Positions 1-8,216 of a stretch of DNA of 64,000 bases are shown one piece after another (within the stretch, counting starts at the first letter, position 1; every line of letters begins with the position of its first letter). Location of the stretch: positions 1-64,000 of the forward strand of contig JAKLJE010000008.1 in the NCBI GenBank assembly GCA_023151315.1, written 5' to 3'. The translations under genes were made by a program, and so were the position numbers. The notes under the pieces were generated by a model. It was not told the DNA's origin and made no database searches. It was given only the letters and a program-made list of their open reading frames with translations. This stretch comes from Bacteroidia bacterium. Lineage in GTDB: Bacteria; Bacteroidota; Bacteroidia; Palsa-965.

Positions 1-2
1 CG

Positions 3-209
3 AAAGACGAGAAAGTGGAAGTCATGCATGTTGCACTTTGCACGCTTCTCGAACCGTATGGCTACTATCTTTTCAAAGGCCGCGATGAAGATGGCTGGCC
101 ACACTGGGAACCGGCGGGTAAACTTCCGTTCATGCGTCCTGCAGAGCAGAATATGTTTATGCAGGAAGCGATTGTGTTGTATTTCCGGAAACAAGGTTTG
201 ATTGATTGA
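3..209 (+). CDS. 3' end of an unidentified protein, cut by the window edge
   Basis: The frame is open from base 3 to a TGA at 207-209, giving 68 residues rich in aromatics (PYGYYLFKGRDEDGWPHW and EAIVLYFRKQGLID near the end). A GTG at 15 and an ATG at 24 are in frame, but the frame is open to the edge, so this is most likely the C-terminus of a longer protein. I do not recognise the family. A 9-bp-stem hairpin begins three bases after the stop and may act in termination. Confidence 0.5.
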   Translation, partial: KDEKVEVMHVALCTLLEPYGYYLFKGRDEDGWPHWEPAGKLPFMRPAEQNMFMQEAIVLYFRKQGLID

Positions 210-211
210 GA

Positions 212-301
212 TGTCAGGACTTACGTCCTGACATGTTCTCAAGATTTGATTGGCATTTTGTTAATACAGCGCTGTCAGGACTTACGTCCTGACATGTTCT
301 C
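212..301. repeat. Two copies of a palindromic intergenic repeat
   Basis: TGTCAGGAC-TTAC-GTCCTGACA occurs at 212-233 and again at 273-294. Both copies are followed by TGTTCTCA. Each is a perfect 9-bp stem with a 4-base loop. The same GTCAGGAC/GTCCTGAC arms recur at 964-983 at the end of a tandem array, so these are members of one local repeat family. There is no T-run, so termination is uncertain. Confidence 0.8.
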
Positions 302-863
302 AGTAAAAGTTTCGCGTTTTCTTTTGATACTTTTTGTCGTGGCAAAAAGTATCGCAAAAAGCCGTGTCACACCCTAGGCGCAAATCAATCGCTATTGGTA
401 ATGTTATTTCTCTTTCCACTTTTTTTAGAAAAAAGTGGAGCAAAAAATCGCAGCCTTATTATTTTCTTTCCGATTTCCTCGTCTGCTCGCCACCCGGATA
501 TCCAGACGCGCTCGCGCACAAACCTTCGCTATGCTCTATGGATCTCCTTGCACATTCCCTCGCTGCTGCGCTGACGGCAAATCGTTAAGAAAATAATCGG
601 GCTGCCTTGCTTCTTAACCAGGCTGATTAGCGTAGCAGGAAAAATTCATTGCCGCGCTTGGGTGTGACTGATGATTCAATCTGAGTTAGTGGTCACTTCC
701 AATTAAGAAGTAATTGCGATGTAAGTGTTTTGCGGTGCAAAACACTCTTGTTCCGCCCTAGGAGATCGCAGCCGGGTACCCGCTTGCGGGTGGCGAGAGA
801 TCCAAGGCGGGAGCTTTTTTGCAAACTTTTTTGGCGGCACAAAAAAGTTTAAACACGGTGCCT
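302..863. repeat. Non-coding patch of nested perfect hairpins
   Basis: I see no credible gene here. Four near-perfect hairpins have arms ending in T or A runs: 326-353 (11-bp stem GATACTTTTTG), 416-438 (10-bp stem), 724-746 (10-bp stem AGTGTTTTGC) and 823-850 (10-bp stem, loop GGCGGCAC). A longer imperfect inverted repeat pairs 366-381 with 654-668, and inside it 450-469 with 586-605, so about 300 bases could fold into one long stem. The pattern resembles a degenerate MITE-like or REP-like element. The 84-codon open frame at 334-588 lies across these palindromes and is probably not a gene. Confidence 0.65.
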
Positions 864-983
864 GACAGGACATAAGTCAACTTAACCAGTCAGGACGGAA
901 GTCAACTTAACCAGTCAGGACGGAAGTCAACTTAACCAGTCAGGACGGAAGTCAACTTAACCAGTCAGGACATAAGTCCTGAC
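864..983. repeat. 25-bp tandem repeat array
   Basis: The hexamer CAGGAC recurs at 866, 891, 916, 941 and 966, an exact 25-base period. The unit reads CAGGACGGAAGTCAACTTAA followed by CCAGT. The first and last units carry ATAA in place of GGAA. The last unit closes into the palindrome GTCAGGAC-ATAA-GTCCTGAC at 964-983, which links the array to the hairpins at 212 and 273. Confidence 0.85.
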
Positions 984-1007
984 TGCGCGAGTGAGAGTCC
1001 TGAAAGC

Positions 1008-1034
1008 AAAAAACCTCATCCGAAGTGGATGAGG
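1008..1034 (-). terminator. Intrinsic terminator of the 1074-1400 lipoprotein gene
   Basis: Read on the minus strand, CCTCATCC-ACTTC-GGATGAGG is followed by six T (1013-1008). It lies 40 bases downstream of the lipoprotein stop codon. Confidence 0.75.
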
Positions 1035-1073
1035 CTCTTTATATCTGCACAGGAATATACCTGATGAAACCAA

Positions 1074-1400
1074 TTACGGAATTGTTACTTCGTCGGTTTT
1101 GCCTTCTTCGAGTCGTGCTACACGACCTGTCGGGCTTCCGTTTACGTAGATGTCGAGAATCATCGGAAGCTGCGATTCGAAACTTGCAGTTCCTGATCCG
1201 TCGGTTGAAGCGGTCATGGTGACATCACCACTCGCCAACTTCACTTCAGCTCCAACTACCGGAGATCCGCCAACGGCAGTCAGAACGGTTACGTTAGCGC
1301 GGCATTCCTTGTTCTTGTTGCAACCAACAGAGAACGAAGCAACAGCTATGGTAAGTACCACAACCATTAATCCTGCGAATTTTGCGACAGTTTTGCTCAT
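1074..1400 (-). CDS. Small lipoprotein with a regulatory-like Ig-type domain
   Basis: This is a 108-residue protein with an N-terminal hydrophobic stretch and a lipobox (FSVGC, Cys27), so it is predicted to be lipidated and membrane-anchored. The rest (RANVTVLTAVGGSPVVGAEV, then STDGSGTASFE) looks like one carboxypeptidase-regulatory or Ig-like beta-sandwich, as used in Bacteroidota surface proteins. No enzymatic motif is visible. The start ATG is preceded by AGGA inside a TCCTGA/TCAGGA inverted repeat, so the translation start could be masked by structure. It is monocistronic and divergent from the cyclophilin gene. Exact function is unknown. Confidence 0.75.
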   Translation of the reverse strand: MSKTVAKFAGLMVVVLTIAVASFSVGCNKNKECRANVTVLTAVGGSPVVGAEVKLASGDVTMTASTDGSGTASFESQLPMILDIYVNGSPTGRVARLEEGKTDEVTIP

Positions 1401-1483
1401 ACTGTTTCCTGATGTTTGCCGTCAGGAGGCTTTTTTATGCGGGTTTGGTGCAAAGTAGACGAATAACTACTTTTACATCCTTA

Positions 1484-1491
1484 CAAATATA
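1484..1491 (-). promoter_or_regulatory. -7 promoter element candidate for the lipoprotein gene
   Basis: Read on the minus strand, TATATTTG fits the Bacteroidota -7 consensus TAnnTTTG. It lies about 85 bases upstream of the lipoprotein start. No clear -33 TTTG is seen at the expected spacing, so this rests on the -7 box alone. Confidence 0.35.
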
Positions 1492-1505
1492 AAAAAGTTT
1501 TCAAC

Positions 1506-2354
1506 ATGCTCCGTAGGATATCACCTCTAGTTTTGCTGTCATTGACAGTTGTTCTCTTCACCTCTTACGTGGCTCCCGATAAGCGCGCTAAAGTACTGAT
1601 TCACACCGATTTCGGTGACATCAAAATCGTCCTTTACGATGAGACGCCAAAGCACCGCGACAACTTTCTGAAGCTCGTTGCCAATAAGACCATTGACAGC
1701 ACATTGTTTCACCGCGTGATCAAGAATTTCATGATTCAAGGCGGCGATCCTGATTCCAAGAAGGCGAAAAAAGGTCAGATGTTGGGTAACGGAGATGTGG
1801 GTTATACTATTCCTGCAGAGTTTCATCCGAATCTCTATCATAAGCGCGGCGCATTGGCTGCAGCACGTCAGGGTGATGATGTAAATCCGAACAAAGAATC
1901 TTCCGGCTGCCAGTTTTATATTGTGGAAGGAAGTGTTTACACTGACAGCTCACTTGATGTGCTGATCAAACAGCGCATCGAACAACCTGCGAAACAGAAA
2001 ATATTTGATGCGTATATCAACAACCCTGCGAATGCTGCATTCCGTGCAGGATTCATTCGCGCGCAACAACGTGCACAGCAGTTGCGTTTGCAGGATAGTC
2101 TGATCTACTACTCCAATCTTGTGAATCCGATTATTGATGCTGAGTATGCAAAAACACCGCATCGTGTTTTCACTCCGGAGCAGAGAAAAACTTACACCAC
2201 CTTCGGAGGAACGCCATTCCTTGACGGAGGTTACACCGTATTCGGGGAAGTGGTTGACGGAATGGAAGTGGTTGATGTGATTGCTTCACAACCGCGCGAT
2301 AAAAACGATCGTCCTTTGCGTGATGTGAAGATGACAATCAAAGTGATTAAGTAA
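1506..2354 (+). CDS. Secreted cyclophilin-type peptidyl-prolyl cis-trans isomerase
   Basis: The protein has 282 residues and an N-terminal signal-like hydrophobic segment (residues 1-23), so it probably acts in the periplasm on proline bonds of exported proteins. The cyclophilin fold starts at about residue 30 (TDFGDIKIVLYDETPKHRDN) and carries FHRVIKNFMIQGGDP. The active-site region continues to SGCQFYIVEG. An insertion of about 75 residues (150-225, charged, RAQQRAQQLRLQDSL) separates this from the last strands (TTFGGTPFLDGGYTVFGEVV). Similar insertions are common in Bacteroidota secreted cyclophilins. pheS follows 23 bases later and may be co-transcribed. Confidence 0.9.
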   Translation: MLRRISPLVLLSLTVVLFTSYVAPDKRAKVLIHTDFGDIKIVLYDETPKHRDNFLKLVANKTIDSTLFHRVIKNFMIQGGDPDSKKAKKGQMLGNGDVGYTIPAEFHPNLYHKRGALAAARQGDDVNPNKESSGCQFYIVEGSVYTDSSLDVLIKQRIEQPAKQKIFDAYINNPANAAFRAGFIRAQQRAQQLRLQDSLIYYSNLVNPIIDAEYAKTPHRVFTPEQRKTYTTFGGTPFLDGGYTVFGEVVDGMEVVDVIASQPRDKNDRPLRDVKMTIKVIK

Positions 2355-2377
2355 TTTACGCATTCAGATATTGAAGT

Positions 2378-3385
2378 ATGAAAGAACGCATTGAGAAAAT
2401 ACGTCATGAGGTTGAAGAATTCACAGCGAAAAGCAAAGAGCACGCTGAGGAATTCCGTTTAAAATATCTGAGTCGTAAAGGAAAAATTTCAGAGCTGTTC
2501 GACGATTTCAAAAACGTTTCTCCTGAACTGAAGAAAGAAGTCGGACAACTGCTGAACAAACTGAAAGTTTCCGCACAGGAAAAACTGGATCGTTTCAAGG
2601 AAAGTGATGAAGTGAATGTGGGTGAAAGCGGAGCCGATCTTACTGTTCCGGTTCCGGAGTGGAAAGGGTCGCGTCATCCGTTGAATCTTGTGCGCAGACA
2701 GATTCTTGAAATATTCGGTAGACTTGGATTCACTGTTGAAGAAGGTCCGGAGATTGAAGATGATTGGCACAATTTCTCTGCGTTGAATTTTCCTGAAGAT
2801 CATCCTGCTCGTGATATGCAGGATACTTTTTTCATTGGAAAAGAAGTGGCGCTGCGCACACACACATCAAGTGTTCAGGTTCGTATACTCGAGAAAACAC
2901 AACCGCCTGTGCGCATCATGATGCCGGGCAGAGTATATCGCAACGAGGCTATTTCAGCACGTGCACATTGTTTCTTTCATCAGGTGGAAGGATTGTACGT
3001 TGACAAGAATGTTTCATTCGCAGATCTGAAACAAACGCTCCTGTATTTCGCTCAGGAAATGTTCGGAGAAGAAACGAAAATCCGTTTGCGTCCCTCCTAC
3101 TTCCCGTTCACCGAACCAAGTGCGGAAATGGATATCTCGTGCACGATCTGTCACGGGAAAGGCTGCAACGTTTGCAAGTATTCCGGCTGGGTTGAAATTC
3201 TCGGTTGCGGAATGGTTGATCCGGCTGTACTTCAGAACTGCAAAATCGATCCTGAAGTTTATTCCGGATTTGCCTTCGGTATGGGAATTGAACGCATCAC
3301 GATGCTGAAATACGGAGTAAATGATCTTCGTTTGTTCAGCGAGAATGATGCGCGCTTCCTTGCGCAGTTTGAATCTGAAATGTAA
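2378..3385 (+). CDS. pheS: Phenylalanine--tRNA ligase alpha subunit
   Basis: This 335-residue protein is the normal length of the catalytic alpha chain of the (alpha-beta)2 enzyme that charges tRNA-Phe. The N-terminal coiled coil (1-85) binds tRNA. Class II motifs are visible: motif 2 (GRVYRNEAISARAHCFFHQVEG), the Phe-binding segment (FTEPSAEMDI) and motif 3 (GFAFGMGIERITMLKYG). CTICHGKGCNVCKYSGW carries four Cys, a common zinc-knuckle-like variant. pheT is not in the window, so the subunits are unlinked here. The stop is two bases before the next start. Confidence 0.97.
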   Translation: MKERIEKIRHEVEEFTAKSKEHAEEFRLKYLSRKGKISELFDDFKNVSPELKKEVGQLLNKLKVSAQEKLDRFKESDEVNVGESGADLTVPVPEWKGSRHPLNLVRRQILEIFGRLGFTVEEGPEIEDDWHNFSALNFPEDHPARDMQDTFFIGKEVALRTHTSSVQVRILEKTQPPVRIMMPGRVYRNEAISARAHCFFHQVEGLYVDKNVSFADLKQTLLYFAQEMFGEETKIRLRPSYFPFTEPSAEMDISCTICHGKGCNVCKYSGWVEILGCGMVDPAVLQNCKIDPEVYSGFAFGMGIERITMLKYGVNDLRLFSENDARFLAQFESEM

Positions 3386-3387
3386 TC

Positions 3388-3702
3388 ATGAGTTCGCGTC
3401 TCGAACAGCTTCTTGAAATGCTGAAAGCAGAACCTCAGGATGCATTCCTGCGGTATGCAGTTGCATTGGAATATGAGGCTGCAGGAAATATTGCAGAAGC
3501 AATTTCTCGAATTGAATCTTTGATTTCAGATAATCCGAATTACCTCGGAGCGTATTACAAACTGGGGCAACTGCTTGAAGTTTCCGGGGCGAAAGAAAAA
3601 GCGCTCGATGTATATCAGCGAGGCGCTGTAGTTGCAAAAAATCAGAACAACACGAAAACACTGGGCGAAATCAATACTGCAATTCTCTTGCTGGAAGATT
3701 AG
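3388..3702 (+). CDS. Small TPR protein downstream of pheS
   Basis: The 104 residues form about two to three tetratricopeptide repeats (DAFLRYAVALEYEAAGNIAE, YLGAYYKLGQLLEVSGAKEK) and no signal peptide, so it is likely a cytoplasmic adaptor. It starts two bases after the pheS stop and is probably translated from the same mRNA. This short TPR gene beside pheS recurs in Bacteroidota, but I know of no assigned function. Confidence 0.8.
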   Translation: MSSRLEQLLEMLKAEPQDAFLRYAVALEYEAAGNIAEAISRIESLISDNPNYLGAYYKLGQLLEVSGAKEKALDVYQRGAVVAKNQNNTKTLGEINTAILLLED

Positions 3703-3710
3703 TCAATGTG

Positions 3711-3740
3711 CAAATGAGCCAATGAACAAATGAGCCAATG
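3711..3740. repeat. Short direct repeat between convergent genes
   Basis: CAAATGAGCCAATG occurs at 3711-3724 and 3727-3740, a 16-base period. It lies in the spacer between the convergent TPR and pyruvate kinase genes. No function is evident. Confidence 0.6.
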
Positions 3741-3798
3741 CCCGAATTTAAACCGTTAGCATTGAATTATTGTATCAATTCGCACATTGTATCATTTA

Positions 3799-5244
3799 CT
3801 ACTCTACCTGCGTCAGTTTGATCATATTCGTTTTTCCTTTCTCACTGATCGGAATACTTGCGATGTTGATGATGAACTCATCCTTCGCAATCAAACCTTC
3901 CTTCTTGAGAATAAACTTGATATCGGCAATGGTGTGATCCGTGCTGATGTCTTTGTTGTAATAGAATCCGCGTACACCCCAAACCAAACTCAACTGCGTA
4001 AGAATGCTGTAGTTCTCCGTAAATACAAACACGTTTGCTTTCGGACGATAAGATGAAACTTTGAACGCCGTGTAACCTGAATGCGTCATGGTGATGATTG
4101 CGCTTGCGTCAACTTGTTTCGAAAGCTGCGTTGCCGCGTAACAGATCTGATCCGACAAATATCTTTCCGGAGCGGAAACGCGATCACTCATTGCAGAGTA
4201 ATAGATGTCGCTTTCTTCTTCCACCTGTGCGATGATCTTCGACATTGCACCGATTACTTTGTGCGGATGCTTTCCGACAGAAGTTTCTCCGCTGAGCATC
4301 ACTGCATCAGCACCATCCATAACGGAGTTTGCCACATCGCTTACTTCCGCGCGTGTCGGAGAAATGTTTGTGATCATGCTTTCCATCATCTGCGTTGCAA
4401 TGATAACAGGCTTTGAAGCGGCGCGGCATTTCTTCACCAGCATTTTCTGAATCACAGGAACGCGCTGCATAGGAACTTCTACACCGAGATCACCGCGCGC
4501 AACCATTATTGCATCTGTTTCTGCGAGAATTGAATCGATATCTGCTACCGCTTCCGGCTTTTCGATTTTCGCAATCACCTTCGACTTGCATCCTGAATCG
4601 TAATTACGAATGATGCCTTTCAGTTCAATGATATCCGCGGCGGAACGCACAAATGAAAGTCCTATCCAGTCGAACTTGTGCTTCAATGCAAACTCAAGAT
4701 CTTTCAGATCTTTCTCTGTAAGACACGGCAATGAAATTTTAGTGTTCGGGAGATTCACCCCTTTCTTTGAAGAGAGAATTCCTCCGTGCAAAACGGTTGC
4801 AACGACTTCATCTTTTCCATTGGTGGAATCAACGCGCAACACCAGTTTGCCATCATCAATGAGGATGTTCTCTCCTGCTTTAACGTCGCGCGGAAACTGC
4901 GGATAGGTAATATAAACTTTCGAAGCGTTGCCGATCATCTTCTCGGTTGTGAAATACAGTTGTGCACCTTCAACAAGCTGCACTCCGTTATTCTCAACTT
5001 CACCGATGCGGAGTTTCGGACCTTGCAAATCGCCCAGCAATGCAGTGTGCGTTCCGAGTTTACGATTTACAGCGGCAATGTTCGCGAGTTGTTCTTCCAC
5101 TGCGGAATAATCGCCATGCGAAAAATTAATTCGGAAAACATCAGCACCGGCCTTCACCATTTCTTCCAGAATTTCAGGAGAAGAAGATGCGGGGCCGAGT
5201 GTTGCAACAATTTTTGTGCGATTGTACTGAATGCGTGTGCTCAT
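3799..5244 (-). CDS. pyk: Pyruvate kinase
   Basis: This 481-residue cytoplasmic enzyme converts phosphoenolpyruvate and ADP to pyruvate and ATP, the last step of glycolysis. Visible hallmarks are the N-terminal TKIVATLGPASSS, FRINFSHGDY, the catalytic Lys segment IAKIEKPEAV, MVARGDLGVEVP, and IIATQMMESMITNISPTRAE. The C-terminal allosteric domain continues to about residue 475. The gene starts one base after the stop of the IPExxxVDY gene, a pairing found across Bacteroidota that implies one transcript. Confidence 0.97.
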   Translation of the reverse strand: MSTRIQYNRTKIVATLGPASSSPEILEEMVKAGADVFRINFSHGDYSAVEEQLANIAAVNRKLGTHTALLGDLQGPKLRIGEVENNGVQLVEGAQLYFTTEKMIGNASKVYITYPQFPRDVKAGENILIDDGKLVLRVDSTNGKDEVVATVLHGGILSSKKGVNLPNTKISLPCLTEKDLKDLEFALKHKFDWIGLSFVRSAADIIELKGIIRNYDSGCKSKVIAKIEKPEAVADIDSILAETDAIMVARGDLGVEVPMQRVPVIQKMLVKKCRAASKPVIIATQMMESMITNISPTRAEVSDVANSVMDGADAVMLSGETSVGKHPHKVIGAMSKIIAQVEEESDIYYSAMSDRVSAPERYLSDQICYAATQLSKQVDASAIITMTHSGYTAFKVSSYRPKANVFVFTENYSILTQLSLVWGVRGFYYNKDISTDHTIADIKFILKKEGLIAKDEFIINIASIPISEKGKTNMIKLTQVE

Positions 5245-5245
5245 A

Positions 5246-5671
5246 TCAGAAAATAAGATTTTGCTTTGATTTTAATTGAGCGGGGTCAATGCGATAAGCC
5301 ATTAAAATAAAAGGCACGGTTCGCATGTCCGCTATCATTTGTTTTTCGTCTTCGTCTGTAAACGGACCTTCTGCAATAAAGAGATAATCAGCCTGATGTG
5401 CTTCGGCTACAAGTAAACCGTGCGTTCCTTTGTTACTCAGCAAAGAAAATGTGGCTTCGAAATCCGGATGATCCCACGTGAAACGCGTGAAGTCCGAAGG
5501 CGGATCATTTTTCTTCAATGCCAAAGTGTACGGATCGCGTTTGGTAAGATCGAGCTCCAATGCTTTGTTCAATCCCCAAGCCACGCGGTGCGGTTTCTCG
5601 TGTGTCGAAATTCCCACAACGAGAAAATCATACTCATATTCTATCTCCAGCTTGTACCGTTGTACAGACAT
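5246..5671 (-). CDS. IPExxxVDY family protein
   Basis: The 141-residue protein has no signal peptide. It matches the small Bacteroidota family named for the motif IPExxxVDY, here relaxed to VAEAHQADY followed by LFIAEGPF near residue 90. The family sits immediately upstream of pyruvate kinase in many genomes, exactly as here, which suggests a link to that enzyme, but its biochemical role is not known. It is the first gene of the two-gene minus-strand unit. Confidence 0.85.
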   Translation of the reverse strand: MSVQRYKLEIEYEYDFLVVGISTHEKPHRVAWGLNKALELDLTKRDPYTLALKKNDPPSDFTRFTWDHPDFEATFSLLSNKGTHGLLVAEAHQADYLFIAEGPFTDEDEKQMIADMRTVPFILMAYRIDPAQLKSKQNLIF

Positions 5672-5739
5672 ACATTCGTAAAGTTAGCGATTACAGAACA
5701 CCAAATGATATTGTAATGATCAATTGATCATTAAGTCTG

Positions 5740-6306
5740 TTACAATCCGGTCCGCACGCCGGAAGCCACAGCAATTACAACAGGAATTCCGGGAAGTACA
5801 TTTGTTGACCAATCAAGGTTGTTGTTCAACTTTCGGTTGTACTCTATTTCGCCACCGTGCCACACAAACTTGGTTTGCCATTTGCCATTGGGAGAATCCT
5901 TGAAGTAGCCATCGTCTTTATATCCGGAAAAGGATTTCCAGGATTTTCTGTAATACCAGAATGGCCCCAAACCGATACTTGCATTATCCTTCGGCGTAAA
6001 ATCATGTACATAACGCACATTGAACATGGTCATGCCGGCCGTTTTCCCAGCGCAATCGCGAAACAAAACCTGATCGCATTTAAAAGCGAGCCAGTTGTTC
6101 ACACGGTATTCCACAGTCAACGCTCCGCCTAAATGAAACGCAACGCGTTTGTTCTTCCCGATGGTATTCAAGAACAGATGCTTGTTGTCCATCTGATCGG
6201 TGTGAATGGAAATTCCCATGAGTTTCACACCCACAAACCATTGCGCACGTGAAGGAATACTCAACATGCCAATCAAAATAAGCAAAGCAATACGCAATCG
6301 CATCAC
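5740..6306 (-). CDS. Putative outer-membrane or secreted protein of unknown function
   Basis: The 188 residues start with a signal peptide (MMRLRIALLILIGMLSIPSRAQ). Alternating aromatic/polar stretches suggest a small beta-barrel or sandwich (FVGVKLMGISIHTD, LAFKCDQVLF, ASIGLGPFWYYRKSW). It resembles short outer-membrane-beta-barrel-like proteins of Bacteroidota but has no catalytic motif I recognise. It is monocistronic, 68 bases upstream of the IPExxxVDY-pyk pair. Confidence 0.65.
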   Translation of the reverse strand: MMRLRIALLILIGMLSIPSRAQWFVGVKLMGISIHTDQMDNKHLFLNTIGKNKRVAFHLGGALTVEYRVNNWLAFKCDQVLFRDCAGKTAGMTMFNVRYVHDFTPKDNASIGLGPFWYYRKSWKSFSGYKDDGYFKDSPNGKWQTKFVWHGGEIEYNRKLNNNLDWSTNVLPGIPVVIAVASGVRTGL

Positions 6307-6471
6307 ATAAAACTACTCATTCGGCGGATTCTGTTCAATATTGCATGATGAAAACTGACTTTTGCAGATATTATCTGTTCGTCCCGTAATCTTGACCTGA
6401 TGCGGAATGGACTTGTCCGCACACAAAGTTGCTACGTAATATTGTTGTGCTCACACTCAACAATTATTATC

Positions 6472-7947
6472 ATGAAAAAACTTTTTCTCGTTTTAACGAC
6501 GGGCATTCTTTCGCTTTCGTCGTTCGCACAAACGCCGTGCAAACAAGTCATTGGTTATTATCCGGATTGGCAATGGTATGATCGCAGTCAATTGGTAAAT
6601 CCCATGACAATTGATTACTCAAAATACACGGTTATCAATTATTGTTTCTTTCAACCCATGCCCAACGGAACAATTGCTCTTGGCGATTCATGGGCAGATC
6701 AAAATCTGTTGCAAGGTCAATTCAACTGGAGCACGAATCAATACATTCCGAATACATCTATTGTAGATCGTGCTCACAATGCCAATGTAAAAGTTCTTGT
6801 TTCCATCGGAGGCTGGACATGGTCGAACAACTTTCCTGCAATAGCAGCCGATCCTGTAAAGCGCGCAGCCTTTGCACATGATTGCAATTACTATGTAAAC
6901 TTTTACAATCTCGACGGCATTGACATTGACTGGGAATATCCGGGATATGCACCACATGGCGGAGGTCCGGCTGATGCAGGAAATTTCACATTGCTCATGC
7001 GGCAAATCCGCGATTCTCTGAATGCGCTCGAACTGCAGCACAACGAACAGTATCTGCTTACAGCAGCAGTTGGTGCTTCCCAGGCGCATATGTCGAATGT
7101 GCAGTGGAATAATATTGTACCGTTGCTTGACATGATCAATCTGATGAGTTATGATTTCTTCGGTGCATGGGATGCAAACGCCAATCACAACTCTCCGCTG
7201 TATGCGCCGGCGTGCGGAGATCCGTCATTTAACATCGACAGTGCGTTCCGTGCCTTGACAACTGTTTACGGAGTTCCTGCAAATAAAATCAACATCGGTG
7301 TTGCTTTTTACGGTCGCACGCAAAGCGGTTATACTTCGCTGTGTGGTCCGACCAACGGACAAGCAGCGGTGAATGCGTTTCCGCCGGACGGAGTTCCGTT
7401 GTACTATGACATTTACAACAACATCAATTCGTACACGCGCAATTGGGACAGCAATGCTGAGGTTCCGTATCTGACAGGCAATGGAATTTTTGTTTCGTAT
7501 GATGATGAAGAATCCATCGGCAAGAAGGCGGATTATATCAATGCAGTTGGCGCGTGCGGAGCAATTATCTGGGAAATAACAGGAGACTACATTGAAACAA
7601 CTCCCGGCTCCGGAGTAATTGCAGGAACACCGTTGGCGGATACGTTGAATGCAGTGTTCTGTCAGAATCCGACATTAAGTGTAAATAATAACAGCACTGC
7701 CAATACAATTCACGTATTTCCTGTGCCCGCCAACGATCAATTAAGCGTTACAGGTTTAAATTCTCCCAACGGAATTGCCCGCGTTACGATCACCGATGTA
7801 AGCGGTCGCCTGGTGCTTCAGGAAGCACGCAACATAGTTAACGGCAATATAACGCTTGACATTGCATCACTGCCATCCGGAACTTATTTACTGCAATCAG
7901 AGAGTGATAGTCTGATTCACACTGAGAAGTTCACAGTGCAGAAATAA
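6472..7947 (+). CDS. Secreted GH18 chitinase with T9SS sorting domain
   Basis: I start at 6472 (MKKLFLVLTTG), because only this start gives a clean signal peptide; an upstream in-frame start at 6400 would spoil it. The 491-residue enzyme hydrolyses chitin-like beta-1,4-GlcNAc polymers by substrate-assisted catalysis. The GH18 signature LDGIDIDWEYPG (about residues 147-158) contains the catalytic Glu. Other hallmarks are KVLVSIGGWTWS, INLMSYDFFG and the terminal-strand Trp (AIIWEITGDY). After about residue 405 comes a T9SS type A domain (IHVFPVPANDQ, DVSGRLVL, SGTYLLQ), so it is exported through the outer membrane by type IX secretion. Confidence 0.94.
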   Translation: MKKLFLVLTTGILSLSSFAQTPCKQVIGYYPDWQWYDRSQLVNPMTIDYSKYTVINYCFFQPMPNGTIALGDSWADQNLLQGQFNWSTNQYIPNTSIVDRAHNANVKVLVSIGGWTWSNNFPAIAADPVKRAAFAHDCNYYVNFYNLDGIDIDWEYPGYAPHGGGPADAGNFTLLMRQIRDSLNALELQHNEQYLLTAAVGASQAHMSNVQWNNIVPLLDMINLMSYDFFGAWDANANHNSPLYAPACGDPSFNIDSAFRALTTVYGVPANKINIGVAFYGRTQSGYTSLCGPTNGQAAVNAFPPDGVPLYYDIYNNINSYTRNWDSNAEVPYLTGNGIFVSYDDEESIGKKADYINAVGACGAIIWEITGDYIETTPGSGVIAGTPLADTLNAVFCQNPTLSVNNNSTANTIHVFPVPANDQLSVTGLNSPNGIARVTITDVSGRLVLQEARNIVNGNITLDIASLPSGTYLLQSESDSLIHTEKFTVQK

Positions 7948-7984
7948 TATTCGCGATTATAATCGCTGCGCCAATTGAAGTGCT

Positions 7985-7992
7985 TAAATTTG
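7985..7992 (+). promoter_or_regulatory. -7 promoter element of tRNA-Ala
   Basis: TAAATTTG matches TAnnTTTG and ends six bases before the first base of the mature tRNA, the spacing expected if transcription starts at or next to the tRNA 5' end. A -33 TTTG is not evident. Confidence 0.6.
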
Positions 7993-7998
7993 CCGCAT

Positions 7999-8072
7999 GG
8001 GGCATTAGCTCAGCTGGCTAGAGCGCTTCGCTGGCAGTGAAGAGGTCATCGGTTCGACTCCGATATGCTCCA
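7999..8072 (+). tRNA. tRNA-Ala (GGC)
   Basis: It folds as a 74-nt cloverleaf. The acceptor GGGGCAT pairs with ATGCTCC and includes the G3-U70 pair that identifies tRNA-Ala. The D-arm is AGCTCAGCTGGCTAGAGC. The anticodon stem CTTCG/TGAAG has loop CTGGCAG and anticodon GGC. The T-arm has GGTTCGACTCC. The discriminator is A72-73 of the fold and CCA is not encoded. A GIY-YIG gene follows on the same strand. Confidence 0.96.
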
Positions 8073-8077
8073 CCCAT

Positions 8078-8122
8078 GAAGCAGAAAAAGCTACATCTGA
8101 AATGATGTAGCTTTTTCGCTTC
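8078..8122 (+). terminator. Terminator hairpin behind tRNA-Ala
   Basis: AAAAAGCTACATC (8085-8097) pairs with GATGTAGCTTTTT (8104-8116), extended by GAAGC/GCTTC outside (8078-8082/8118-8122). The symmetric A and T runs would let it terminate in either direction. Confidence 0.8.
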
Positions 8123-8216
8123 ATGGTTGTGGAGCGTACGACCAAAGGGAGTTCTGCTTCACAACCTAATGACTTCCGTTTTAGACATTACATATTTTTG
8201 GAATTATTTTTATCCT

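Noticed and set aside
334-588. 84-codon open frame
   Set aside because: It lies entirely over the hairpins and inverted repeats of the 302-863 patch, has no recognisable domain, and its start overlaps a palindrome arm.
864-983. CRISPR array
   Set aside because: The 25-base units are directly adjacent with no unique spacers and no cas genes are present.
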